Source of the DNA: Dioscorea cayenensis subsp. rotundata
Lineage: Eukaryota; Streptophyta; Magnoliopsida; Dioscoreales; Dioscoreaceae
Reading direction: 5' to 3'
Length of the DNA stretch: 64,000 nt
NCBI RefSeq assembly: GCF_009730915.1
Contig: NC_052484.1
Span: forward strand, 1-64,000
Below the pieces are notes generated by a model that saw only the letters and a program-made list of their open reading frames with translations, searched no databases and was not told the DNA's origin. Made by a program: the position numbers and the translations under genes. Below, piece after piece: positions 38,501 through 51,300 of the stretch. How positions within the stretch are numbered: the first letter of the stretch is position 1; the number at the start of each line of letters is the position of its first letter.

Positions 38501-39028
38501 GCCGCCAGCCCCCGGCGATGGCAACAGATAGTGAAAGAGAGGCCACAGAAGCTTCTTACAAAACCCATGGTAGAACTTCTCGAGGATATCAGGAGGGAGG
38601 AAAGCAGGGAGACATTTGAATCGATCAAGGAGGGTTTGGGAGAGGTCGTCGTGGTCGCGGGGGTCAATGGGGGAGTCGGAGCGGAGGGAGCCGACGTAAA
38701 GGACCTCCATGTCGTCGGGGAGGCCATCACGGAGCTGGAGAAGGAGGGACTCTTCGTCCCAGGAAAGGGACCAGCCGCGTCCGTCGGAGCGGCGGCGGGC
38801 ACGAACAGGAAGCTGATTGGCGACGATGATAATGCGATCCTGGGCGAGGGACGAGGGAGCATCGGAAGAGACGCTGTTAGCGCGGTCCTCATCATCGAGC
38901 TCGGAGACAGGGCCAGGGGCCGTCATGACACGGGAGAGGCGGCGTGGGCGGGCGGCCCCGGCGGCGGAGAGGGCGGAGAAGTTCCCAGTGGCGAGATCGA
39001 CGAGGTTGGTGTAGGATCTGGACATCAT
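35595..39028 (-). CDS. TPS: class II trehalose-6-phosphate synthase/phosphatase-like protein
   Basis: Minus-strand exons 39028-37044, 36474-36201 and 35924-35595 give 2589 nt and 862 aa, the three-exon layout and length of class II plant TPS proteins (TPS5-11 type). The start MMSRSYTNLVDLATGNF is typical. A GT20 glucosyltransferase domain spans about residues 65-555 (VHDYHLLALPSFLR 209-222). A TPP domain follows with LDYDGT 595-600, SGRGRD 634-639 and GDDRSDED 782-789. In the UDP-glucose loop, GVDDMDIFKG (345-353) has Asp where active class I enzymes have Arg, as I recall for other class II members. These proteins are thought to act mainly as regulators linked to SnRK1 and sugar signalling; catalysis is doubtful. 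Exon 1 is GC-rich. Confidence 0.95.
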
Positions 39029-39065
39029 GTTGGCTAGGGTTTGAGAGGGAGACGGAGGACATCAA

Positions 39066-39160
39066 TGTTGGGGTTGGGGTTGGGGTTGTGGTTGGGGTTG
39101 GGGTTGAGAAGGAGAAGAGATGATGTTGATGATGATGATGATGATGATGATGGATTGGAT
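39066..39160. repeat. (TTGGGG)n-type and (GAT)n repeats in the TPS leader
   Basis: TTGGGG-like hexamers run from about 39067 to 39106 on the plus strand, opposite the TPS sense strand, within about 80 bp upstream of its ATG. A (GAT)n run follows at about 39121-39153. The G-rich strand could form a quadruplex. Confidence 0.85.
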
Positions 39161-39446
39161 GGGATGCTTGGGTTCGTTTTTTGGCTTTTTATTGTTGGGG
39201 ATTTGGAGAGGGTTGGATTTTGTAGACACGTGGAAACAGGGTGTGATGACACGTGTGAAAGGTTTGAACGGGTTATCAGGCATTTGTGCTTTTTCTGGGT
39301 CTGAGCCGGAACATCAACCAATTCAAATTTCCAATACCATCATCAATCAAATTGGTTATTTTATTTTATTTGCTTATTAATTATATATATTTTTTTAAAA
39401 TTATTTAGTATGTAAATTTTTTTGAAATCATCTGAATTATTTAAGA

Positions 39447-39483
<37 letters not shown>

Positions 39484-40944
39484 TTATTTATGAACAACCA
39501 ATTTCATGTCGGTAGATATATGAAATAGGATGCTTTTCTAGTTTTCACTTTTGATGTAATATTGATATATGTATGTATATATTTATATATATTCTTTTAA
39601 TGGAAGCTTAAACTTCTTTGATAAATATAAATTGTTAAGAAAAGAAGAAACTTTTGGGAGGCAAATTTTAAAATTTGATATTAGATTTTGTGAAATTCAT
39701 CATAAGGAAAAGCTAAGAATAAATGAAGAAAATTAATAAGTTTTAGTAACATTAAATATTCTTTAGAAAGTTTTTTTTTAATTACAAGGAATATGAATCC
39801 CAAAAATTATTGTTGATATCTATAGATTGTAAATATCTCTATTGTAATGTAGCGTAGGGGAAAAAATATCTGTTTTTATATTTTAAATATTATTTTTTAA
39901 AAAAAATTTAATAAATTAAAATTAATAAAGATAGATTTGAATGTTAGAATCCGGAGTTATTAATCATAAGCAATTAAACAACTAGCATTCCTTAGTATTT
40001 TATTAGTCCTAATTGGTACAACCCCTTTGACTTCTTTGATAATATCAAGGAAAACAAATTTTGAATAAATTAATATATCAAAATACATTTTTAAAAAATT
40101 TAAATGTCTCTAGCATGCTTTTAAATTTAAAATTCAATTTTATCAAAATCTATTTTGCCATATATATTTCTCTTAATAATCCAATCAAAATTCCATCGTT
40201 TGTATATTTCTGTGCTAAAACTATTATTGTTATTTAGAAGTATTATTATCATATATATGTCAATTACTTAAATATCTTTTCAATGGCTCTTGCATATATC
40301 ATTAACAACATTTGTGACCATATAATTGGACACACTCATCATTATGATATATATAATTAAGCTCACTTTGAATATTAGATATGGGTACAAAATTGAGAGG
40401 CGTGGTGGAGCTCAATGCTCAATTAACCACCAAGTAGATTGACACGAAGAAGCTTGACAAAAATGGGACAATAATAACACAAGAAGGATGTAGACAAAGT
40501 TGAGCAGCAAAAGCTTATTCTATCTGTTTCCTAGTGATGTGGTTGCTAGAAATGGATGGAGGGCGTCAATGGCAATCTTAGTGATGGTAAAATTAAGACA
40601 ATAACAAGACAACAGTGATGGAGAGTTATTATGCTTGTGTCTGTGTGTGTATATTGATTATTTTCAGATAAAAATTAAAATTCAAAGGGGAAAGAAAATG
40701 ATAGATTCAGGGGGAGAAAACTAGGATGAATTGTTACTATGACACTAGTTTAGTTGTTATGGTCCTTGATTTTTATGTGAAAAATAGAAAAATGATAATA
40801 AAATGTGTGTTTAAAATGATTTGTTCACATTATAAAAAAAATTAAAATAATAAAAATAAAAGAGTAATTTTTAAGTACAGTTATTTTCACTTATTTGTTT
40901 TGCACTGGTAATGTTTTCATTCACTGATTGTGGATCGGATGTTT
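39161..40944. other. TPS upstream region and AT-rich intergenic DNA
   Basis: The first 200 bp contain two ACACGTG/GACACGTGG G-box-like motifs (about 39225-39256) and are probably TPS promoter. An (ATT)n microsatellite is at 39450-39484. No gene recognised. Confidence 0.55.
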
Positions 40945-41967
40945 TGAAAAAAAGTGGATAAACACGTACGTTAAAAATAAAAGAAACAAAATTTACAAAC
41001 GAACTTCCACTAGCTGTGGAATTAAAAATGAACATAACTGGAGGAACAACAGGTCTCTTCCTAACCCAAAAGATACCAAACTACTCCTTCCCGTCGGTCT
41101 GATCAACCTCAGGCATGGGGGTGTCCACTACCCCCAGGGACCGAGGTCCAGTAAACTCTAAGCTACGTCTGATAGCCGAGATAGGATCAACAATCTTCGC
41201 TTTCACACCATCAGGAACTGCAGAATACCAAGATAGTAACATATAAGCTGTCTTCCTAACAACATCAAAAGGACTGACGATTTATCAGAGAAAGATATAA
41301 TCATTCCGCGTAGTCCAAATCGACCACACATAAGCTTTAACCAACAAAACCCCAAACATCCTAACCGCTGGTCGTAAGGCCGACCTCCAGGCGCTCCATA
41401 ATTGAGCCATAGACATAGGCATCTCCACAGGGTCGAAAGAGGCAGACGGAGGGGCGACCACACCTTCTTAGAGAACGGACACCTTAAGAAAAGATGATCC
41501 ATAAATTCGACGTCAGCATGGCAGAGCACACAAGTGTCAGTCGGCAGCCTATTGCATCAACGCTTGGCAAGATTTTCCAGGGAGAGAATCTTGTTCTTCC
41601 GAGCAAAGCCGATTAAAAAAATATTAATCTTCTTTTAGGGCGAGACCTTTCCAAAAAGATGTTAGCCATGGGGCATCTCGAGACCTCCCTCATTCAAAAA
41701 GCCCGTAGAAGGACTTGACCGAGAAGGCGCCATTGGCAGTCAAACCCCACATCTTAAGATCGCTATCTCTCATTGTGCTGAAGTTCGATCTAGACCGGAT
41801 TTGCTAGCAATGGCTCGATCCTGAACGGGCGGCCTCTCCAGTAACCAAGCCAGCTTCCTCACCGTCCCGTGAGGCGTAGTCGATGCAAGAAATTCTTGAG
41901 GCCAAGTATTCATAGGCGCAAGGCCATTAAGCCACCTGTCCTTCGGGCCAAGTATTTTTTGTTTCAA
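40945..41967 (-). mobile_element. LINE 3' fragment (zf-RVT region)
   Basis: Minus-strand reading shows broken ORF2 C-terminal sequence: NTWPQEFL near 41900, WGLTANGAFSVKSFY near 41740 and a zf-RVT-like CHADVEFMDHLFLRCPFSKK with W at about 41523-41455. The frame is interrupted repeatedly. The 3' end carries GTTTATCCAC (40963-40954), the tail motif of the LINE at 1-2820. The sequence differs clearly from that LINE, so it is a separate, older or different subfamily member. Confidence 0.8.
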
Positions 41968-44017
41968 TAGCCCATTAATTACTTTATTTTATATTGCTTT
42001 CATTTCGTCTCTATTAGTTTTTTTTTAAAATAGAAAAAAAAAACTCTAATATAATAAATCTCATAAAACTCAATTTTAAAAATTATTTTTTATTTAAATT
42101 ATAAATAAGCTATGAGTAGAATCAAACTTTTAATTTTCAAAAAGCTAAAGAAGTGCCAACTACTCTAATAAAAAAATTAAATAAATAAAATAAAGTTTGA
42201 ACCAACTAACATAATAATTTCAAGCTTTTTATTAAATTATAATAATATATATATATATCCAAATAAAATTGGACTGGTTTTAACCTCATTACCATGTGCT
42301 AGCTGTTGCTGTGCAACAGTGGTAAATAAGAGGCCAAAAAGGAAACGAACAGAGAGAGATGATGAGTGGTATGTAAGTATATCAGTATATGTATGTATGG
42401 TAATTGTACGTACTAACATAGTAGCATGGGGAAGCTAGCCAAGAAAAATGGAAGCATTGTACACACTTAATTAAGCTAGGCAAACTAGGTATGTGCAAGA
42501 GCTTTCATGGTTGGCTATTTGCTCAAGTGGCTGCCCTGGCACGTGGTCCTTGTTAGCCAGCTCACGCCTCTCTCTCTCTCTATATATATATATAGACTTG
42601 TTGACTTGACAACCTGCCCAGCTAGCTTCAACTCTTCCACAACCCTGTTTTAAATTCTAACAATGTCTTGGTTGCTCAACATTCATGCATTCATCCATTG
42701 TAACCTTTGTCTTTAACCTACTCAATGGATATTTACATAATATATATCTATTAAAATTTTACAATACTATACCATGTAAATTTCTATTGTTATTGTTACT
42801 ATTGATAATCGGGATAAATATCACTACGGAAATAACGTGACGATTAAAATATTTAATTCACATGCATAAAGTCAGATTCAACACTCATCCCTTACATACG
42901 TAATTTTTAACTAAAGAAACAATGATATTATTATCCCGTATATTTTGTTATTATTATATAATTTCTTTTATTAAATTAAATATAGAAAATCGCAAAATTT
43001 TGAAATTTAAATATAATTTTTAATGGTGCCTTGTTTTTGTCCATAGATTTTTGAGATTAAATATTTTGGAAAAAAAATGTTATTAAATGAAACCGGAAAG
43101 AAAAATTTACAAAACATTTATAAGTTTCGGTAACTATATAGCTCTTCATAATTCTTTTAAAAGCAAATGAGACATGTACATGTATATACATAATCAAGCT
43201 TTGAGTTCATGTTTAAATTTTTTATGATAGATATTTTTATAATTTTAAATATTATGTATTAGAGAGTATTATGTAGCAAAACTTAAATTTTCAATTTTTT
43301 TTAAATAAAAGGCTAAAACCAAAATGCAAAGAGCCGGGTGTTTAAATCTCATCTAATGGAGAGTTAGTCCAAGTCCTTTTACGTTTGTTATATTTATAAA
43401 AATAAATAAACAAATGAATAAATCAAGATGAAATATCAATTACTTGATTACATAAATATATTAAAAAATATTAATAATTTAAAGCACAAACTTAAGGCAA
43501 ATGTTTATGGCCACTAATCAATATATTTTAAGTAAGAAAAAAAGAGACAAATGATACACATGCATAAACCCGTACTGTTTTAAAAAGTACTTTACCACAT
43601 TAAAGAAAAAAATTTTTATTAAACCTATCATGTTTATATTATGTTATCTCAATCGTATCAAGTTGATGTCCAATAAATCATTATAACACGTACAAGGTAC
43701 ATATATATATATATATATAAAAGATACAGCTTTATCCAATGATCGATCAAGTCTAAACAAGAATCGAAAAATTCTAGGTAATACAGTAAAAGTACGTACC
43801 ATGCATGAGCATTTAATATCAACATTAGCATTTGCTTAGCTGGATCATTGCTGTTGTACACGAGTGTCTCATGTACTAGTAATACAACCATGTACCCCAA
43901 AAGTAGGGTTTCCCAACTGTCTTCCCTTCAATCCATAACTCCGAGCAAACCAAGTCAAAAAAGTCTTTTCATGCATGACTTTCACATGAGATATGTTTCT
44001 AATTAAATTACTTTACA

Positions 44018-44049
<32 letters not shown>

Positions 44050-46916
44050 AGGGCATGTCACATGAGAAGATGTACTGAAAAGTTTAGTCAAATCATGTGG
44101 ACTTTGTTTTAATTATTAGTTAAATTTCCTAACATACTTTTTAATGGAAAGTTAATGTTGAAACTTGTAGTTGTGAATATATTAGTATAATAATAATAAT
44201 AATAATGTAAATTAGTATTTTGGGTATTGCCCAATTGGCAAGAATCTGTATATGTGCCACTGTGGTGCATATATTAACACATTTTTTATGTTTTCTTTTG
44301 GTGTTTTGTCTTTACTATTTACATAATAAATTAATGTTTTAAAATTAACTAATTAATAATATGCCTATGGCACATTTGAATGAGTAGAGCTAATTTCTAG
44401 TTTCAATCTATTGATCAAAATATGAGACAAATTTCCTCCACCTAACTATACAACGAATATTTATTACCTCAAAAATTTTTATTATAGTCACACGTCAAAT
44501 ATGAGTAGAAGAGTCCTCTTACTTCAATTTTTTTTTAAATAACTTTTTTTTTTATAATTTTAGAGAAAAATAAATTATTACTTTCTTATTACAGGGTTGT
44601 TTTCTTCATCTAAAATATTATTATATAAATAATCCAAGTTATCATGTAAATCTTTTAAATGACATGTTTAGTAATAAAAAAGAGGTGGCCCTAAACTCTT
44701 AAATATTATGCTCAGCAATAAAAAGAGTGGTCCCGTTCTTTTGTTTCAATAAGTAAAACTTACATTCAACTACATGTAGAATTGAGTATTCGGACAAAAC
44801 AAAATATATTCATAAAAATACAACTAAAAGTGAAAAATATATTTTTATGATATCGATTACATAAAATTTTCACTATAGCTTTGTAATTAACGTTAAAAGA
44901 GTATTTAAAAAGCCTCAATTGTCGATGCATATAAATAGAAATTTACAAGATTAAACACATATTTTGGTGGATATTATACAACAATTAGTAACCCATAAAA
45001 TATATATATATATATATACTTGAAAATTTTGATAATTGTTCACCTTTATAATATTGAGCTAGAATTTCAATTTTTTTACCTATCAAAATTGAGAATAAAT
45101 GTTCTTTCTTTTATATGAACATATGGTTTATTCAAATTTTTTTTAAATAAATAAATAATTATAGCTGAATAAAATAACAGAATTCATTGAATAGAAGACC
45201 ATATCTTGATAAAGTAGAGTTGAAGTCCCACAATAAAAGGAACCACTAACTACATTAATTATTATTTAATGTATATATGTAAATAATTAAATAGCTTTGT
45301 CTATCTCATGAGTCTCAACTGATTTCCTTTGAAAGCATCACTTATCTAACAAATCACACTTGATCAAACCATGTCAACGTTGAAAAATGACTAACTTTTG
45401 AGTAATCTCACGCGCATGGTTATATTTTTAAGTGGACTTCGTGAGAAAGTGAAAGATACTTGCTTCTTGATATTTTACTTTTCAAATTAGATCTCCTCTT
45501 TTTTTATTGCAATTATATTCAATGTAAAGTTATCTAGTTCAACTCCTCTTGAGGTCAAGTCAACTTCTTTCTTTATCATATAAAAGCTTTCCCAACTGTT
45601 CAATATAATAAATCTTTCACCATACTTTTTGCGCACATTACTTGCTCTTCCATAAACCTATTTATTTTAGATTATTAACGTTATTTAATTTTTAAAAATT
45701 TTCATTATATTTTATTTATTTAATTAATTAATTATCAAGAGTGTTTTGTGATAGTGATATAATTTGGATAATACTACACCGACACAATGTAATTTAGACA
45801 ATACTGTACTGACACAAAATAATTTTAATATTATTGATGTTCAAGTAAAGACATCACATACGTATGATAATTCTATATATTTATATTAATTTAATACATC
45901 AAAAATATCTAGAAATTATGATCACTAAACGACATAAAAGAATTGTATGGTTCTTTGTTGATATATTTGTATTTATCTTCAGTGAGAAATAAATAATGAA
46001 TAAAATAATATAAAATAAACAATTTATTTATTTATTTGTTTTTTTTCTTTTTTGGAAAAAGAAATAATGAAGTGTTTCCTAGAAAAAGGAATGGAATTAT
46101 CACTTTCTTGATAACTTCAAACTAGCTTTTGAACCTAGACGTTTTATAAAATATCATCTTATTTAAAAATGTCAAAGTTAAGAAAAGCAAACTTGGCCCA
46201 CCATATATAGTGCCATTGTGGGCTACGTAATGCTTGGCCTTCAATTAATGATTCAATCTTTCATGGCCATAATACTTTCCAAAGTTATTAAAACCATTCA
46301 ATTTTGATCTTCAAAAATTTCAATAATTTTAAAATTGATAAACCAAGTTGATGAAAGAAAAAAAAGACAAAAAAGAGTTTAAGCATCAATAAAAGTACAT
46401 AATAGTTAAATATGAGAAAATATGGAATCAAATAACAGTTTTAATAAAAACTGAAACAATATAGAAAAACAAATTGAAAAAAAAACACCGAGGCCACCTC
46501 AATGAGGAGGTGAATCGAGAATCTTAATAAAATTTTTAAGTATTAATAATGATGACATTACCATTGACAAAAATAACATATGAAAATGCAACATTCACGT
46601 AGCAACATTCCACAAGTAAATTAAAACAACACATAATAGAAAATCCATGTGTATCTATGTATGACCATTGTGCATTCACTCCTTAAACAGAAATTATTTT
46701 TTTATTACATTATTTATAAAGATAGAAATGGAAAAGGGCATGATAAGCTCCTGCCATTCTACATGTATATTTTTTTTAAAAAAAAAAAGAAAGAAAAAGG
46801 TTTGGAAACAAAGTTGGATAAGATGGTTCCAAACTCCAAACTCTGTATATGTTTTAATTATATGATATAATAGATGAAAAGATAGTAGTGTTATCTGATT
46901 GAGATATTTGCATGCA
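41968..46916. other. gene-poor AT-rich stretch
   Basis: No gene recognised over about 5 kb. A less AT-rich island at 42280-42660 has a CT-run then (TA)n at about 42569-42594 and could hold a promoter or non-coding transcript. Microsatellites include (TA)n at 43700-43718, (TG)n at 44025-44049 and (TA)n at 45001-45018. Confidence 0.5.
44025..44049. repeat. (TG)n microsatellite
   Basis: Twelve or so TG units, preceded by ATATATA. Confidence 0.9.
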
Positions 46917-47156
46917 CTAGTTTCCAACGCCAGGGCTGGGGACAGAACCTAGACGCCTGTAATTGGCCACATCCACAACATGATAAGCTTGATAACCCAT
47001 GGCATACATTGGTGCCTTCTTCTCTTGTTCCTTTTCTTCTTCATCATTTCCAACATGAATAAGTTTTCTTGCTTGCAAGGAGGATGAAAACAAGACAAGA
47101 AGGATGAAGAAAACCAATGCCAATGTGCTTGCCTTCTTCTTAGTGATCATAGCCAT
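46917..47156 (-). CDS. CEP-like secreted peptide precursor 1
   Basis: The frame encodes 79 aa from the Met at 47156; an in-frame Met at 47180 would add eight residues, but the shorter start matches the paralogues (MALIINKR...). A hydrophobic signal peptide (TLALVFFILLVLFSSSLQA) is followed by RKL, an acidic and lysine-rich linker, and a C-terminal domain NYRRLGSVPSPGVGN that ends at the stop. The layout of signal peptide, variable region and C-terminal proline-rich domain is that of CEP hormone precursors. The motif is most like group II CEPs (CEP13-15 type), whose domain ends SPGVGH or similar. The mature peptide would be secreted and perceived by a leucine-rich-repeat receptor kinase in known CEP systems. 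A TATA box lies about 40 bp upstream. Family assignment is by motif only. Confidence 0.8.
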   Translation of the reverse strand: MAMITKKKASTLALVFFILLVLFSSSLQARKLIHVGNDEEEKEQEKKAPMYAMGYQAYHVVDVANYRRLGSVPSPGVGN

Positions 47157-47195
47157 ATTGTTGTCTATGTGAAAGAGCATATGATCAATACTTGC

Positions 47196-47301
47196 TATTT
47201 ATAGATATGATATATGCATGTAAATGAGAGAGAGAGAGTGAGTGGGAGTGTGATGTGTCATTTTGATAATTTAGATTTTCAAAAGTTTAGTAACGTTACG
47301 T
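47196..47301 (-). promoter_or_regulatory. TATA box and shared upstream module of peptide gene 1
   Basis: TATAAATAG reads on the minus strand at about 47203-47195. The module AAAAGTTTAGTAACGTTACG (plus-strand reading) is at 47281-47300, about 125 bp upstream of the ATG. The same module occurs upstream of peptide loci 2 and 3 with one base different. Confidence 0.7.
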
Positions 47302-47819
47302 TATGGACAACAATATTGCATTGTAGAAATTAACCAATTAGTACTCATTATTCCATGGTTTGAAATGAATGAATTTCTAAAAGGTTAATTTATAAAGAAG
47401 AGGTAACTGTTTGGTTTTGGTTAGGGCCCCCTCTTCAAATTCTTCTCTCTTTTTTCTTTGTTTGTGTTCCTTAGTTTTGTAAATGAAAGTCAATCAACAC
47501 TGCGAGATGACTAGCACAATGTGAGGAGTGCTGATCATCTTTAAAGAGTGGAAGGATAACTGAAGCAATTGAGTTGGGGTTGAATTAATGGATCATACTT
47601 TTATTTTCTTTCTTTTTATTTTTTTATTTAGTGTTTTTCTAATTTAATGGCTGCGCTTTTCAGTGTTTTTATTTGGAGACTTTGTACTACAGTATAAAAC
47701 GTGGCTGAAGAGTTATATATATATCTGATGTAGTGGAGGTTGAAAAATTAATATTTAGTTTAAATTAATTGTATTTAGTTTGAGTATGTCTTTCAATTAT
47801 ATATAGCCTAATAATTATG
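47302..47819. other. upstream region of peptide gene 1
   Basis: No gene seen. The CTGATCA and AAAGAGTGGAAG patches near 47530-47560 loosely resemble upstream sequence of loci 2 and 3. The copia element below interrupts this region. Confidence 0.4.
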
Positions 47820-48362
47820 TGTTGAGTTTTGCACAGCAAATGCTTCTTGATATAAATAAAATAATTTTGGGTACTAAACTGAACAATAAATGAAATCAAT
47901 CAGACACAAAATTTACGTGGAAAACCCTCTTATTTAGAGGGAAAAAACCACGGGCCAAACTCCGAATCAAATCCACTGTTAAAATCAACAAGTACAAAAA
48001 ACTCTCAAGCAAATGCACACTTGAGATCACCACCAATAATGGAGAAATACAAATAATAACTCTAGAAAACCCCCTTTCTTGAATGATCACACCAAGAAAA
48101 AAAACTAGAGAAATTACCCTCCAAGATTGCTCCAAACAAACTTGCCGATTTGAGTAGGATTCAATAAAAGAAGATATGCTTTCTTCACCTTCCTTCTTCC
48201 AATGGACACAGAGAACAAAACCACGCTTCTTTTCTTTTTTTCTCACCATCGATGCCTTCTCAACAGCCACATATTTATGTTTAGGGTTTCTTTTGCATTT
48301 TGCCCCTGTCTTTATTACTAATAATAAATGGGCTGGATCGAAGTTTGGCCACCAAACCAACA
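47820..48362 (-). repeat. 3' LTR of the copia element
   Basis: A direct repeat of 52491-53036. Differences are few, mostly 1-3-base indels and single substitutions, pointing to recent insertion. Confidence 0.93.
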
Positions 48363-48399
48363 ATCTCCCCTCCACCCTCATGGGGAGATGTCCACACTT

Positions 48400-51300
48400 C
48401 AACTCTTCATTTGCAATTCAGCTCCCACCGCCTTTGGCACGTAACTCGATGTTTATCACGAGTCACCGCCTTTAGTCAACATATCACCGGATTTTTTTAT
48501 CGCTGGGGATCTTCTTCGTACATATTTCTTTTCTTATTTATGGCATCACTGAATCCAATGGTACCTCACATCAATATGCTTTGGTGCGACAATGATATGT
48601 GGCATTCTTGCTTAATTCTAATGCACTCGCTATCACAATTAACCATATATTCATCTTGTTTCAAGCCCAATTCTTGAAAAAAATCTTTTTCATCCAAAGC
48701 ATTTCTTTGCTCGCCTACCAAAGCAATATACTCGCCTCAGCAGTGGATAAAGCTATGCATTTTTTTGCAACTTGACTCGCCATGAAACAGCCTCCCCGCA
48801 AAAGTAAACACAAACCCCGAAAGTTGACTTTCTATCATCAAGGTCACCCGCCATATCCGTGATCTCGTGTATCCTTCTAGAATTGGTTCTGAACCTCCAA
48901 AACCTAAACACATCTTTGAAGTACCTCTCATATATCTGAAGATCCACTTCACAGCCTCCCAGTGTACTCTCCCTCGATTAGAGAGAAATCACCGACTAAA
49001 CCAACTCGCATGAGCAATATCCGCCGGGTACATACCATAGCATACATAAGACTCCCAACTGCAGATGAGTACGGAATTGCTGCCATATCTTCCTTTTTTT
49101 CTTGAGTAGTAGGACAAGATTTCTTGCTAAGTGTAAAGTGATTAGCAAGAGGTGTGCTAACTGGTTTAGCACTCTTCATATTAAATCTACTCAAAACTCG
49201 CTCAACATACTTTTCTCGTGACAACCACAACTTCTTGGCTTTCCTGTCACGAAGAATTTGCATGCCGAGAATTTGTTGTGCTGGCCCTAAATCTTTCATG
49301 TCAAAAGAGCCAAACAACTCGCTTTTTTTCAAAAACATTAATCATGGCAATATCTTGTCCTACTATAAGCATATCATCCACATATAATGTATGATGATAA
49401 ATTTACCATCCGAAGCACTTTTAAAGTACACACAATGATCTCGTGATCTGTTCTAATATAGCCATGACTTATCATGAAAAAATCAAATTTTTTATACCAT
49501 TGTCTTGGTGCTTGTTTCAACCCATATAAACTCTTCTTTAACCTCGCAAAACCATGTGTTCTTTCCCTTTAGCTTCAAAAACCTTCCGTTGATCCATGTA
49601 AATTTCTTCTTCCAAATCACCATGAAGAAATGTCTGTCTTCACATCTAATCGCTCAAGCTCAAGGTCCAAACTCGACAGCTAATCCAAGAATAACCCGAA
49701 TAGAGCTCATCTTCACAACAGAGAGAAAAATCTCATCAAAGTCAATTCCTTGCTTCCGATTAAAAACCTTTCGACCACCAAAGCGAGCTTTTATATTTTA
49801 CTATCTTCTCACCATCCATCTTCAACTTGAACACCCACTTGTTCTTCAAGGCTTTTTCTATCTTTAGGAAGCTCGATAAGCTCATAAGTATCATTCTTCA
49901 TTAAAGAATTCATCTCCTCATGCATAGCTTTTTATCCAATGTGCCTTTTTGTTTGTGATTTTGAACTTCTTCAAAGCTTTCCGCCCCTCTTCAAGAATCG
50001 TAATATACTCCCGAATCGGGATATCTAGTAAATGGACGATGTTCTCTCGCCGATCTTCCGAGCTCGGGGTTCTTCTCTAATTTCAGTGAAAAGTGACAAC
50101 TCCCCTTGCTCAACACTATCATCGACATCAACTGCTCAATCATATCATTAGATCCATGCTCTTCATGTAATTCCTCGTCATTTGTGATAGTCTCGCTGGA
50201 GTAATCGGCAATCGAAAAAAGAAATGTCACTATTCTTCTCTCGATGTTTCAAAAATCAACCAAGGTCTTATATTCCCCGGAAGATAACATCTCTCGATCT
50301 AAAGACCTTTTTTTCTTCACTCGATCCCATAGCCTCGTAACCAAACTCGTGATCTCCATAACCCGAAAAAAATGCATGAAATAGCCCTCGCCATCAAGTT
50401 TCGCTCTTTGCTCCTTCTAGACATGTGCAAAAAGCTTTTGCAGCCCAAATACCTTTAAATGAGAGTAAGTAATATCTCTCCCGCACCATACCTCTCGTGA
50501 ACATCAAAAATCTAAAGGTGTCGATGGAGATCGATTCATTAGGTAGCAAGTCGTGTTAAGGGCTTCACCCCAAAAATGGCTTAGGCAGATTAGCCATTTT
50601 TAACATGCATCCCGACCTTCTCCGAATGGTTCTGCTTTTGTTCTTTCAGCCCTACACCATCAGTGCCGTGGAGTACTAGGAATGCCTTTTTCATGTCTGA
50701 TGCCATGCTCCAAGCAGTAATTTTCAAACTCTTTTGAAGTGTATTCACCTCCATTGTCACTGCGAAGACACTTCAAGGATACCCCTTCTCTTTCCACCAT
50801 GACATGAAATTGCTTGAAGTAATGAAACACCCGGGTCTTTTGATTTCAAAACAAACACCCAAACCTTTCGTGAAGCATCATCAATAAAAAGTAACAAAAT
50901 ATCTACCACCCCCTAGAGTTTCCACATCAATGGGACCACATACATCGAATAAACTAACTCAAGAACATTAGTTTTTTTCTTTCGGAGGACTTACTAAATG
51001 AAACTTTATGTTGCTTGCCAAATAAACAATAATCACAAGGGTTTAAACTCATACCTTTAGCAAAAGGAAATGAGAGACTTCTTTGCCAAAAATCTGCAAG
51101 CCTTTTTCACTCATATGTGCCAACCCTCTTGTGCCACAAATCTAGGGAAGCTTCATCTTCAATCTGCATTTAAGTCACCTTTAATCATCCCTCGCTGAGT
51201 CTTGTATAATGTATGACACAAAGTACCTCCGCAACCACCATTGAACCTTTAGTAAGTTTCCAATTCTTGTCACCAAAGATATTGAAATAACCTTCTAGGT

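Noticed and set aside
38078..39037. Plus-strand open frame of 319 codons antisense to TPS exon 1
   Set aside because: It lies wholly opposite a conserved GC-rich coding exon, has no recognisable domain and ends at the TPS start. It is explained by codon bias of the TPS exon.
47896..48402. 168-codon minus-strand open frame
   Set aside because: It lies inside the copia 3' LTR and is not a host gene; the sister LTR breaks the same frame.
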